Assembly: GCA_964472305.1 (NCBI GenBank)
Contig: CAYYJR010000009.1
Location: 1-64,000, forward strand
From: CAYYJR01 sp964472305
GTDB lineage: Bacteria > Armatimonadota > Hebobacteria > CAIYQO01
Direction: 5' to 3'
DNA: 64,000 bases
A model generated the notes under the pieces. That model was not told the origin of the DNA. It ran no database searches and was given only the letters and a program-made list of their open reading frames with translations. Positions 17,141 to 25,706 of the stretch are shown here, piece by piece; the stretch's first letter is position 1; each line of letters starts with the position of its first letter. Position numbers and translations under genes: made by a program.

Positions 17141-18268
17141 TTATGTTGGCGGTTCCCGCCGTGGCAGCGCCACTACCGGAACCGGCGACGTAACGACGGC
17201 ATGCGCGGGCAGCAACGCGGCGGCGATCTCCTCGCGCACGACGGCGTCGGGTTCCGCTGCCAGCGTCCGGACGAGGAGGTTGCGCTGTCCCAATCGACCG
17301 AGTGCCCAGGCGGCGTGGCCGCGCACCAGCGGCTCGGAGTCGCGCAAGGCAATGGTCAGTGCGGGGAGATGCGCCGGGTCCGCCAAGTTGCCCAGTGCCA
17401 CGCAGGCATTGCGCAACAGGCCGGCGCGTTTCGCCCGCGCCAGCGCGGTGCCACGAAAACGCCGCGTGAATTCTTCCGGCGTCAGCGCCGGCAGTTCATC
17501 TAGAGTGGGCGGCGTATACGTAACGCCGGCTTGCCGGTTATACGGGCAGGCATCCTGACAGGCATCGCAACCGAACAGGCGCGTTCCCATGTGTGGACGC
17601 AATGCAGACGGAATCGCGCCGCGATGTTCGATCGTCAGGTATGACAGGCAGCGACGCGCATCCACCACTCCCGGCGAGACCAGCGCCCCGGTCGGGCAGA
17701 CATCCAGACAGCGGCGGCAATCGCCGCAACGCGGTGCGATGGGCGTCGTCGGCGCCAGTTCGAGCGTGGTGAGTATTTCGCCCAGAACGAAGCGCGAACC
17801 CAGTTCCGGATGAATCACGCAGCTCTGCTTCCCCACCCACCCCAACCCCGCTCGGCGCGCCAGCTCCCGCTCCGGCAGCGGTCCGCCATCGACGAAGATG
17901 CGTCCTTTCGCCTCCGGGGTTCGCACCGCCGCCCACAATTGCTCCAGCTTCTCCCGCATTACCTCGTGATAATCGCGACCGCGCGCGTAGCAGGCCACCG
18001 CGCCCATCGGCGACTCACCCGCTGCCGGGCCGTCGTACGGTAACGCCACGCAGATGACCGACCGCGCGCCGGACAACACCCGGGTGAGATCGGCGCGCAG
18101 CGACAGGTGACGGTGCAGATACTCCATCGATGCGCCGTACCCCGCCGCCAGCCATGCACGTAATGGCGCCGGGTCCATCGGCTCCACCGCGGCAATCCCG
18201 GCCGCCGGGAAACCGAGCGCCCGCGCGTGGTCGATGAGGTGAAGTGTGCGCGCATCATCCAGGGTCAT
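17141..18268 (-). CDS. queG: Epoxyqueuosine reductase
   Basis: A 375-residue cobalamin- and iron-sulfur-dependent enzyme for the last step of queuosine synthesis in tRNA, reduction of epoxyqueuosine. Two [4Fe-4S] cluster motifs are complete: C181, C184, C187, C191 (CGDCRRCLDVCP) and C207, C234, C237, C241 (CDACQDACP). The active-site aspartate is probably D127 (FVDGGPLPER). Residues about 290-350 form HEAT repeats (ALGNLADPAHLPALTIAL), as in longer QueG proteins that grip the tRNA. ATG 18268 has no Shine-Dalgarno, but TATAAT lies 6 bases upstream, so a leaderless mRNA is likely. queC lies 33 kb away in the same window. Confidence 0.94.
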   Translation of the reverse strand: MTLDDARTLHLIDHARALGFPAAGIAAVEPMDPAPLRAWLAAGYGASMEYLHRHLSLRADLTRVLSGARSVICVALPYDGPAAGESPMGAVACYARGRDYHEVMREKLEQLWAAVRTPEAKGRIFVDGGPLPERELARRAGLGWVGKQSCVIHPELGSRFVLGEILTTLELAPTTPIAPRCGDCRRCLDVCPTGALVSPGVVDARRCLSYLTIEHRGAIPSALRPHMGTRLFGCDACQDACPYNRQAGVTYTPPTLDELPALTPEEFTRRFRGTALARAKRAGLLRNACVALGNLADPAHLPALTIALRDSEPLVRGHAAWALGRLGQRNLLVRTLAAEPDAVVREEIAAALLPAHAVVTSPVPVVALPRREPPT

Positions 18269-18274
18269 GGGAGA

Positions 18275-18280
18275 TATTAT
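18275..18280 (-). promoter_or_regulatory. -10 box of queG, leaderless geometry
   Basis: TATAAT on the minus strand ends 6 bases before ATG 18268. No recognisable -35 box at 16-18 bases. Confidence 0.5.
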
Positions 18281-18283
18281 ACC

Positions 18284-19249
18284 TCAGTGAACCGGCACCG
18301 GTCGCGCATCGTCGATGCGCAACGGGATGGATCGTTCCAACGTCACGCGCCCGCGCTGCAAGCGCACTAGTGCCAGCAGGCCATTGCTGATGCGGGCATT
18401 GGTCTGGTCGAAGAGGCAGTTGCCGAGACTGTAGAGGATAAGGCGGTCATGATATGTTTCCACGCGCTGGGCGACGTGCGGGTGGTGGCCTACTACCAGG
18501 TCGGCGCCGGCGTCGATGGCCAGACGCGCCAGCCGTTGCTGACCGTCGGTAGGGACGGGTGAATATTCCTTGCCCCAGTGCACGGAGACGATCAGCAGAT
18601 CGGTGCCTTGCCGCGCGGCACGGAGTTCATCCGCAAAGGTTGTTTCGTCTACTGTTGCCAGGCAGACGCCGTTATCGACGGGCAGATAGCCTTCCGGCGT
18701 CCACCAGGTATACGCGACGAACGCCAGCTTGAGGCCACGGCAGGTGACGACGCGGGGGGCGATGGCGCCGGCGCGTGCTGTGCCGGCGCCCGGCGCGGCA
18801 ATGCGCAGGCGTGCCAGCAACGCCAGCGTATCCGCCAGCCCGGCGCGCCCGTAATCGTAGGTATGGTTATTCGCCAATGCCGCGATATCGATGTTCCCCG
18901 CCGCCAGCACCCGCGCGGTTAATGCCGGGTCGGCGCGGAAGGAATAACGTTTGGGAATCGCTAACCCGCCGCCGGTCACCGCGCATTCCAGATTGCAAAA
19001 GCGCAAATCCGCCTTTGCCAGCGCCGAGGAGACACTAGCCCACGGCCACGACGCATCATGCGCCGCGATGCGCGCCGGTACCGTGCGCGCCAGCATCACG
19101 TCGCCCATCACCGCCAGCAACACCGACGGCTCCTCCGCGTGCGCCGCCATGCCCGCCGGCAGCATGAGCAGCAACAGGATGCAACAGCGCCTCCACCTGC
19201 AGCATCCCGCATCCACCAGCAATACACGAATATCGAATATCGTCAGCAT
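18284..19249 (-). CDS. CapA-like metallophosphatase-fold protein (PGA_cap domain)
   Basis: A 321-residue protein with a hydrophobic N-terminal segment (CILLLLMLPAGMAAHA) that is probably a signal peptide or anchor. The rest is a CapA/PgsA domain of the calcineurin-like fold: AVMGDVMLARTVP, FCNLECAVTGGG, IAALANNHTYDYG, LIVSVHWGKEYSP, DLVVGHHPHVAQRVE, and YSLGNCLFDQ, which supply the metal-binding residues. CapA proteins act in poly-gamma-glutamate or capsule synthesis, but many homologues have no known role. ATG 19249 overlaps the last 7 bases of the DUF3160 gene (ATGCTGA), which indicates translational coupling. The longer frame would overlap the upstream gene by more. Confidence 0.85.
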   Translation of the reverse strand: MLTIFDIRVLLVDAGCCRWRRCCILLLLMLPAGMAAHAEEPSVLLAVMGDVMLARTVPARIAAHDASWPWASVSSALAKADLRFCNLECAVTGGGLAIPKRYSFRADPALTARVLAAGNIDIAALANNHTYDYGRAGLADTLALLARLRIAAPGAGTARAGAIAPRVVTCRGLKLAFVAYTWWTPEGYLPVDNGVCLATVDETTFADELRAARQGTDLLIVSVHWGKEYSPVPTDGQQRLARLAIDAGADLVVGHHPHVAQRVETYHDRLILYSLGNCLFDQTNARISNGLLALVRLQRGRVTLERSIPLRIDDARPVPVH

Positions 19250-21360
19250 CCCGACTCGCCGGTACTCATTTGCTCGGTAGGCACCGGTTTGCCGACGCCC
19301 GGACCGCGCAGAAAAGAGTTCGTCCACGACGGCATCGCAGGCACATTGCCTTTGCGCAGGCGCTCCTGCCAGGCTTCATCGGTCAGGCGGTCGCTGGCCG
19401 GATGCTGGAACTCATAGTAGGTGAATATCGCGCCGCGGGTAAGAGTGAGCTTTCCTTGCACCGGCGCCACCACCCAGATCTCCGCCGCATGCCCGACCGC
19501 CTCTTCCAGCACCGTATCGCCTGAGGTGTGCACGTCGGCGACCAGCGCCATGTTGCGATCCGTTTTGCTTTGAATCTCCCACCAGCTATTGGGTGTGCCC
19601 TCGTTGCCCAGGCTGGCGATCGTGAGCATCAACCGTTCCAGCTGCCCGCCATACTTTTCGATGCCACGCAGTTCGTCGCGGGTGAGTTTCTCGTTGCGCA
19701 GTTCCTTGCGCGAGACTTTCGCCAGGAAATTGGTCAGCTCGACGAAGTTATCGAAGCCATACGCCAGCTCATCGTCTTCGCTCAATAGCTTGCGCTGGAT
19801 GAGACCGGCCTTGTTCAGCTTCAGCAGCCAGGATAGCCGTTCGTAGAGTTGCACCTCCGGTTCGACGTAGCCCGGCACCGGCGGCGGTTCGTCGCCGCCT
19901 TCCCCGCACTCGGCCACGCTCTGCTTGGCGTAAAGGATGGTATCGTGGCGCAACTCCGTCCAACTGCCTAGCGCGGTCACCAGCGATTTGTCCTGCCAGG
20001 CGGTGTTGCGCATGAAGCTGGGATATCCCGCTGGCCTGGGCGGCAATAGCGGCATCAGGCAATACATCCAGCCGTAGTAAAGGTTTTGCTGCCACTCCGC
20101 CGGAGTGAGCGCGCGCACCTCCGCCTGCAGCTTCTTGCGCTGACTCAGGTAGTTGGCGTATTGCGTTTGCCGGTAGACGGTATCGAGTAACTGCGCCGCG
20201 CGCGGACTGCCCAGCACCGCGAAGACGTCCAGCCCCATTGGAAACAGGCGCGGCATCTCCTGCGTGCCCACCTTCGGGTAGGTCAATTCCTGCAGCATGC
20301 GCGAATCGGGGATGAAGCGCTGGCCCATGAAGCGAAACTGTTTGCCTTGCAATCCTGCATCCGCGGTGAAATATTCGATGCCCGGTCCTGCCAGCTCTTT
20401 CATCGCCAGCACGCGGAACTGCTCCAGCTTCTTCCCGTCGTCAAAACGATCGAGTTTGCCGGCGCCGAAGACGCGTGCGAGCAGCGGTGCGTAGTCGTAG
20501 AAGGAAAGGTCGTCCGCCTTGCCCACGTAGAAGACGGTAGGATCGTATAGCTGCCGCCACAGCGCGCGCGCTTTCGCGTCGGCGGTGAGCTGTTCGGTGA
20601 TGATGAGCGCCTGCAACGTGGCCAGCGTATCGAGCACGCCCGGATTAACCTCCAGCCGCATCGGCACCAACCCATACCACATCATGGCCTTGAAATAGTG
20701 CTTGAACGCCTCCGAACGGGTGTAGTGCCCCCGCGGGATAAACTGTGTGTAATCGATTTTGCTCCCGGTAATGCAGAAATCGCGCCCCTTATGCGCGGTG
20801 ATGCGCGCGACTTCGCCATCGACCAGCTTCTGCACGTCCGTGGGAAGTTTGGGTGTTACCCCCAACTCCACCAGCGGCACCGCGAAGAAGACGGCATTGC
20901 GGGTAAGCGCGGTACGAATATCCGCCGGGAGTTTGCCGTCCTCCAGCGCCGTCAAATTTTTCGCCAACATCATCTGGCTGAGCTGCTTCACCGCCGGCAA
21001 CAACCGCTTTTCCTCCAGGTTGCGCAGCGTGAAATCGTAGAAGATGTGGTACGTGTGCAGCACCGAGTCGGTGGTGACGAAGGTATTGATCTTCTTATAC
21101 GTGTTGTTCTCATAGACGTAAAAGAGCTGTTCTTCCTTCGTCGGACGCGCGACGAAGGCATTGGCCATCAGTGCCTTTTGCTGTTCGGCGGTGAGCCTGG
21201 GCAATATTTTGGCATTGCTCACATTCCTGAGATCGGGCTTCACGGCATACGCCGGCACTTTCGCCTCCACCGGCTTCGGGGTATACGCCAGATTGCCGAA
21301 CGGCGCGCAAAACGCCGTCGCGCACAGCGTGAGTAATACGAGGATGAGTAGATTGCGCAT
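19243..21360 (-). CDS. Secreted DUF3160 family protein
   Basis: A 705-residue exported protein. The signal peptide is MRNLLILVLLTLCATAFCA. The hallmark DUF3160 region is near residues 70-120: LFYVYENNTYKKINTFVTTD, then SVLHTYHIFYDFTL. DUF3160 proteins are large extracytoplasmic alpha-helical proteins of unknown function. ATG 21360 is preceded by AGGAGG at 6 bases; the frame extension to 21729 is spurious. It lies in a run of three genes for exported proteins and overlaps the CapA-like gene, so a shared surface function is plausible. Confidence 0.82.
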   Translation of the reverse strand: MRNLLILVLLTLCATAFCAPFGNLAYTPKPVEAKVPAYAVKPDLRNVSNAKILPRLTAEQQKALMANAFVARPTKEEQLFYVYENNTYKKINTFVTTDSVLHTYHIFYDFTLRNLEEKRLLPAVKQLSQMMLAKNLTALEDGKLPADIRTALTRNAVFFAVPLVELGVTPKLPTDVQKLVDGEVARITAHKGRDFCITGSKIDYTQFIPRGHYTRSEAFKHYFKAMMWYGLVPMRLEVNPGVLDTLATLQALIITEQLTADAKARALWRQLYDPTVFYVGKADDLSFYDYAPLLARVFGAGKLDRFDDGKKLEQFRVLAMKELAGPGIEYFTADAGLQGKQFRFMGQRFIPDSRMLQELTYPKVGTQEMPRLFPMGLDVFAVLGSPRAAQLLDTVYRQTQYANYLSQRKKLQAEVRALTPAEWQQNLYYGWMYCLMPLLPPRPAGYPSFMRNTAWQDKSLVTALGSWTELRHDTILYAKQSVAECGEGGDEPPPVPGYVEPEVQLYERLSWLLKLNKAGLIQRKLLSEDDELAYGFDNFVELTNFLAKVSRKELRNEKLTRDELRGIEKYGGQLERLMLTIASLGNEGTPNSWWEIQSKTDRNMALVADVHTSGDTVLEEAVGHAAEIWVVAPVQGKLTLTRGAIFTYYEFQHPASDRLTDEAWQERLRKGNVPAMPSWTNSFLRGPGVGKPVPTEQMSTGESGC

Positions 21361-21464
21361 AATATCCTCCTGATTGATAATGACTTCAACACGGTCATCC
21401 CGGGCAAACCGACCGCCGATGTCATACAGTAACAGCTCGACATGAACTCCTGGTGACGATGGCG

Positions 21465-22502
21465 TTACGGCGCGATGAAATTTTCCGCGGCGGGCAGCGT
21501 AATGATGTGCCAGTCGCCATCCCACCAACCGGCGAGGTGGTCGGCGTCGAACCGCGCCAGTGCTTCGAGGGACGGCGGCGCCGTGGGCAAGAGCGCCAGG
21601 CGGTAGCCTGATCCGGCGGGCAGCACGCGCCAGGCGAGTGGTCGACCGTCGGCGTCGCGTCCCCAGGCGACGACCACCTCTTCGAACGCGGCCACGCGCT
21701 CCAGCCCCGGGAGCGGCGTGCTGTGCCACTCATTGCCATACCCGAATCCGATGGCCTGGTAGACGCCCAGGTTGCGCCTGTCATCGCGGGTGATCTCCAC
21801 CGCGACCATGCGCCACTCGCGCGACCCACGCAACGGAGCATGGGTTGCGTCGACGTAAGGCTGGGTGAGTCGCGAACCCAGCCAGCGCGGCTCAGCCGTG
21901 CCGTGCTGCCAGGCGAACAGGAACATGCAATTATGCTCGAACTTCGCGAAGGTGGTGGCCTTGTAGGTGGCCGCGGCCAGGCATGGCTCATCGTGCAGGC
22001 GCGCCCACCACAGTTGCCACGGGCGATAATACGCCTTCACCGCTGTCACGCGCGTGCAGGTAAACGCCTTTTCCCATGTCGCCCACCACACCGCGCCATC
22101 CCGCGGCACCGGCGTGCCATCACTCCCGGTGAGCAGCGCCGCGCCGTCGCCGATCTCGGCGGGCAATACTTGCCGGATGCTCGCCGGCGCCATTCCCAGC
22201 ACAATCCAATTGCGTCCATCGAAACGCAACAACGCCGTTCCCCGTGCCGCCAGCAGCGTCATCTTCCCCTGGACGCGTCCCACCGCCAGCGTGGTCACGC
22301 CGTCCGCCGGTTGCGGATCCAGCGACTCTATGCCGCCAGGTGTTACGCGTGCCAGCCGCAGTTGCGTTCCGTCCAGCGCCGCCAGCCAGCGCACTCCATC
22401 CTGCGTCCACGCGGCGTCTCGCGGCGCCAGCGCCTGCGCGCATGCCACGCACCACACGCCGATAAGGCACCAAACCAGACGCCAATGGCGGGATAGAAGC
22501 AT
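21465..22502 (-). CDS. Secreted protein of unknown function
   Basis: A 345-residue protein with a signal peptide (about residues 8-26, VWCLIGVWCVACAQA-L). The body is tryptophan-rich with repeated beta-strand patterns (RWLAALDGTQLRLARV, LLRFDGRNWIVLG, AWRVLPAGSGYRLALL) that could form a beta-propeller. I do not recognise a family. ATG 22502 has no Shine-Dalgarno; TATAAT lies 7 bases upstream, so the transcript is probably leaderless. It is the first gene of a run with DUF3160 (104 bases downstream) and CapA-like genes. Confidence 0.7.
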   Translation of the reverse strand: MLLSRHWRLVWCLIGVWCVACAQALAPRDAAWTQDGVRWLAALDGTQLRLARVTPGGIESLDPQPADGVTTLAVGRVQGKMTLLAARGTALLRFDGRNWIVLGMAPASIRQVLPAEIGDGAALLTGSDGTPVPRDGAVWWATWEKAFTCTRVTAVKAYYRPWQLWWARLHDEPCLAAATYKATTFAKFEHNCMFLFAWQHGTAEPRWLGSRLTQPYVDATHAPLRGSREWRMVAVEITRDDRRNLGVYQAIGFGYGNEWHSTPLPGLERVAAFEEVVVAWGRDADGRPLAWRVLPAGSGYRLALLPTAPPSLEALARFDADHLAGWWDGDWHIITLPAAENFIAP

Positions 22503-22509
22503 CAACTTG

Positions 22510-22518
22510 ATTATACCA
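22510..22518 (-). promoter_or_regulatory. Extended -10 promoter, leaderless geometry
   Basis: Minus strand TGG followed by TATAAT (22510-22515); the hexamer ends 7 bases before ATG 22502. The TGn extension may compensate for the absence of a good -35 box. Confidence 0.6.
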
Positions 22519-22653
22519 CATCACCCGGCGGGGGATTTCCACGGTACACCACTGCGGTCCGGTTGTTGACCGCGACTGTCGATCACCCCGTTCCCGATGC
22601 GCCGCTGATGATGCTCAGGTGATCTCACGAGAAGCGTTCCTCCATACCAAAGC

Positions 22654-22687
22654 GATAAGCCCCCGGAAAGGAGTACGGGGGCTTATC
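22654..22687. terminator. Perfect hairpin after the bPH2 gene
   Basis: A 12-base perfect inverted repeat (22654-22665 with 22676-22687), 10-base loop, beyond the 3' end of the gene at 22732-23202. No U tract follows on the minus strand. Confidence 0.6.
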
Positions 22688-22731
22688 GTTCAGCAAGCAT
22701 GGTTCGTATTCAGTTGTCGTTCCGATCGCAG

Positions 22732-23202
22732 TTAATCTGCCTTTACTTCGGTCTTCCGCCGCAGGTCCTGTACCAGATCGCGGAGGTAGATCGGGTTCGG
22801 AATATTCCGTGCCGTCAGTTCATCATTGGCAGGACCGGCAGTATCGATGCTGATATCGCCAATATTCAGCATCCGCTGCGATAAGCTCTGGTTTATCTCA
22901 ATCGTGCGGACATCCGCAATATAGATTTCCAACACGTTTTTCGCCAGTAATCCGGTTTCCAGCATCAGCCGGTCCGGAAAGATGCGCAACACCAGTGATG
23001 CGCGCCGCGTCACGACGATCAGCGCCGGGATCAACAGCAGCAGGACACAGGCCAGCCAGAACAGCGGCTGCTTCAATCCCGCCTGCCAGTACTTCCCCGC
23101 CGCGATCACCATTACCACCACAAGCACCGGGCCAACTAGTAACTGCCCGAAGTAACTTGACCACGATGGTCGTGCTACCCATAACGGCTCATTCAGTGGC
23201 AT
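22732..23202 (-). CDS. Membrane protein with bacterial PH-like domain (DUF304/bPH2)
   Basis: A 156-residue protein with two transmembrane helices (about residues 18-36, LLVGPVLVVVMVIAAG, and 45-65, PLFWLACVLLLLIPALIVV), followed by a short bPH2-like domain with YdbS-type sequence (LRIFPDRLMLETGLLAKNVL then EIYIADVRTIEI and GDISIDTAG). Proteins of this type are membrane proteins of unknown role. AGGAG lies upstream of ATG 23202. Confidence 0.78.
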   Translation of the reverse strand: MPLNEPLWVARPSWSSYFGQLLVGPVLVVVMVIAAGKYWQAGLKQPLFWLACVLLLLIPALIVVTRRASLVLRIFPDRLMLETGLLAKNVLEIYIADVRTIEINQSLSQRMLNIGDISIDTAGPANDELTARNIPNPIYLRDLVQDLRRKTEVKAD

Positions 23203-23554
23203 TGCCGAATCTCCTGCGCGGCGGTGACGACGATGATCAGGACTTCCCTATGAGACTGCTTGCTTCATATATTCCACGATTCAAGGGATTGTTAACATAT
23301 TCTTAAATTTATTTTGTGCCAATCATTGCACCGGCGGCATGATCAGCAAAAAACGTCACCTGTTTCATGGCGCCACAGTCAAAGCAGTCACGCAACGCCG
23401 TACTGACGTCGGGCAGGTCGGCACGGTTGGCGGCGTGCCACACGATCACGGCCTGCGTCTCGCGCCACATCGTCTCGTCCGGCACGGCAAGGATTCCTCC
23501 CCATTACCGGCACCATGTCCGGACGAAGGCGCAGGCAGTGCCGTGTTGTCATCT
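23203..23554. other. Intergenic stretch without recognised gene
   Basis: About 350 bases between the bPH2 gene and the AhpD-like gene. Around 23275-23315 there is an AT-rich patch that may hold the bPH2 promoter, but I cannot place boxes with confidence. Open frames here have the skewed composition of shadow frames. Confidence 0.4.
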
Positions 23555-23920
23555 TTACAACACCTCCGGCGGCTCTTCGCCACGGTGCAATTCGTTGATC
23601 GCCTGCACCAGTTGCGAGACATAAGTCATGGTCGTGCCGCCGCCCAGCGACGCGGCAACCAGGCCCATCTCGATCATCTCTTCCGGCGTGATGCCCATAT
23701 TCAGTGCGCGCTGCACGTGGTATGGAATGCAATATGGGCATTTTGAGAACACGGCCACCGCCAGCGCTGCCAGTTCTTTGGTGCGGGCATCCACCCGCTT
23801 CGGCGCCAGTGCGGCTTCATGAAACCCGATGAAGGCCTCGAATGCCTCGGGACAGGCCGCATGAATCCGCGTGTTTGTCTCGCGCACGCGCTGCAGGAAT
23901 TCCAACGGATCGAATCCCAT
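23555..23920 (-). CDS. AhpD-like carboxymuconolactone decarboxylase family protein
   Basis: A 121-residue AhpD-like protein. The redox site is C61-P-Y-C64 followed by H68 (KCPYCIPYHVQ), the CxxCxxxH pattern of thiol-active AhpD relatives. GGAGGTAGGGGAG directly precedes ATG 23920. Such proteins act as alkylhydroperoxidases or thiol reductases; the partner is unknown. No peroxiredoxin is adjacent. Confidence 0.85.
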   Translation of the reverse strand: MGFDPLEFLQRVRETNTRIHAACPEAFEAFIGFHEAALAPKRVDARTKELAALAVAVFSKCPYCIPYHVQRALNMGITPEEMIEMGLVAASLGGGTTMTYVSQLVQAINELHRGEEPPEVL

Positions 23921-24269
23921 CTCCCCTACCTCCCGATGATGGATGCCTTCATGGTAACAGTGCGTACCGGGATGCGACGATGAGCCGCCGCACGCGATGA
24001 TGGCTTTGTGGGGAAATGGCGACGCGCCCGGAAGGGATGTGCGTCACCCACGCACACAAGGCCCGATGTGCTGCTGATAATGAAGATGGCATGGTGGGCA
24101 ACACATGATTCGCGCCGTGGGGTGCGGAGACCCGGCATGATGCCGGGGGTGGCGGACTCTGTGGGATTTCAGGACGAACACGAAGGCGACACAGGAGGGG
24201 GAGTCCCCACGCCAGACGCCCGGAATCGCAGGATTCCGGGCGTCTGGCATTCTTCGACAGGGGTATCGC
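23921..24269. other. Intergenic stretch with several hairpins
   Basis: About 350 bases between ahpD-like and glyA. Besides the glyA terminator it contains a 6-base stem with loop CACCC (around 24040-24056) and a 7-base stem at 24131-24147. No gene is recognised. Confidence 0.4.
24211..24248. terminator. Long perfect hairpin after glyA
   Basis: A 17-base perfect inverted repeat (24211-24227 with 24232-24248) with a 4-base loop, 22 bases beyond the glyA stop. No U tract follows on the minus strand. Confidence 0.7.
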
Positions 24270-25529
24270 TTACACGTCGGCGCTGGCCATGTAATCGTAA
24301 ATCGGGAAGCGCGCGCACAGCGCAATCACCGCGTCCTTGACGGCGGCGTGGCGGGCGGCATCATCGGGATGCTGCAGCACCTCGGCAAACCAATCGGCAA
24401 TCTGCACCATTTCCGGCTCGCGCATACCGCGAGTGGTGATGGCGGGTGAACCGGGACGGATGCCCGAACCCTGTGTCGGCGGCTGGGTGTCATACGGGAT
24501 GGTATTGAAGTTGGTGATAATATTGGCTTCGCGCAGCAAGTCGGCTGCCTTGCGCCCCGTCAGCGATTGCCCGCGCACGTCCACCAGCATGAGGTGGTTG
24601 TCGGTGCCGCCGGACACCAGGCGGAACCCGCGTGCCAGCAGGGCGTCAGCCAGCGCCTTCGCATTTTTCACCGTTTGCTGTTGATAGGTTTTGAACTCGG
24701 ATGATTCGGCTTCCTTGAACATCACCGCTTTGGCGGCGATGACATGCATCAGCGGCCCTGCCTGCACGCCGGGAAAGACAGCCTTGTCGATAAGCTTTGC
24801 CAGCTCCTTTTTACACAAAATGAATGCGCCGCGTGGGCCGCGCAGCGTTTTGTGGGTGGTGCTGGTGACGATATCGGCGTACGGCAGCGGATTGGGGTGC
24901 ACGCCGCCGGCGATCAACCCGGAGACGTGGGCGATATCGGCCATCAGATAGGCGCCCACCGCATCGGCGATCGCACGGAAGCGCGGGAAATCGAGGGTGC
25001 GCGGATAGGCGCTGGCGCCAACCAGCACAATCTTCGGGCGAGATTCGCGTGCCAGCGCTTCCACGCGGTCGTAGTCGATCGTCTCGGTCGCGCAATCGAC
25101 GCCGTAAGGTACGAAGTTGTAATACCGTCCGGAAAAGTTTGCGCGATTACCGTGCGACAGGTGGCCACCCTGGTCGAGCGCCATCGACAACACGGTATCT
25201 CCATGTTCCAGCAATCCGTAATACACAGCCATGTTCGCCTGTGTACCGCTGACCGGCTGCACGTTGGCGTGCTCCGCGCCGAAGAGGCGCTTGGCCCGTT
25301 CAATTGCGACTTCTTCCACCGCATCCACGTGCTCGCAGCCGTGATAATAGCGCGCGCCTGGATACCCCTCGGCATATTTGTTGGTCATAATCGAACCGGT
25401 CGCCGCCATCACGGCGCGACTGGCGTAATTTTCCGAAGGAATCATGACCAGCGTTTGCTGCTGACGGGTCAATTCGCGGTCGAGGATGCCGGCGACTTCT
25501 GGATCTACTTGCCTTAACGTGCGTTCCAT
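24270..25529 (-). CDS. glyA: Serine hydroxymethyltransferase
   Basis: A 419-residue PLP enzyme that interconverts serine and glycine with tetrahydrofolate. The PLP lysine lies in STTHKTLRGPRGAF. Other family signatures are IPSENYASRAVMAATGSIMT and YAEGYPGARYYHGCEHVDA. Length is normal (about 415-420). ATG 25529 has AAAGGAA 8 bases upstream and gives the family N-terminus; the extension to 25688 is spurious. A sigma70-type promoter is placed 27 bases upstream, and a strong hairpin follows the gene, so it is probably transcribed alone. Confidence 0.97.
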   Translation of the reverse strand: MERTLRQVDPEVAGILDRELTRQQQTLVMIPSENYASRAVMAATGSIMTNKYAEGYPGARYYHGCEHVDAVEEVAIERAKRLFGAEHANVQPVSGTQANMAVYYGLLEHGDTVLSMALDQGGHLSHGNRANFSGRYYNFVPYGVDCATETIDYDRVEALARESRPKIVLVGASAYPRTLDFPRFRAIADAVGAYLMADIAHVSGLIAGGVHPNPLPYADIVTSTTHKTLRGPRGAFILCKKELAKLIDKAVFPGVQAGPLMHVIAAKAVMFKEAESSEFKTYQQQTVKNAKALADALLARGFRLVSGGTDNHLMLVDVRGQSLTGRKAADLLREANIITNFNTIPYDTQPPTQGSGIRPGSPAITTRGMREPEMVQIADWFAEVLQHPDDAARHAAVKDAVIALCARFPIYDYMASADV

Positions 25530-25555
25530 GGGGTTATTCCTTTCAACGTCGCCGT

Positions 25556-25584
25556 ATTTTACCACGTCCGGCATATGGGGGCAA
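25556..25584 (-). promoter_or_regulatory. glyA promoter
   Basis: Minus strand TTGCCC (25579-25584), 17 bases, TAAAAT (25556-25561) with a TGG extension. Predicted leader about 20 bases. Confidence 0.55.
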
Positions 25585-25706
25585 TCACCGGGAGCGCCTG
25601 GTCCGAGCGGGGGATTCGCATGAAGGAAGGCGAGGCGGAAAACAGTGAGTTGGATCGCTTTTCGCAATCCGTCCGTCAAATGCAACACCGATTTTTCGTG
25701 GTTGCG

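Noticed and set aside
19243..21729. Longer DUF3160 start at 21729
   Set aside because: The extra N-terminus is Arg/Pro/Ala-rich, overlaps the upstream secreted-protein gene, and would bury the signal peptide that begins at ATG 21360.
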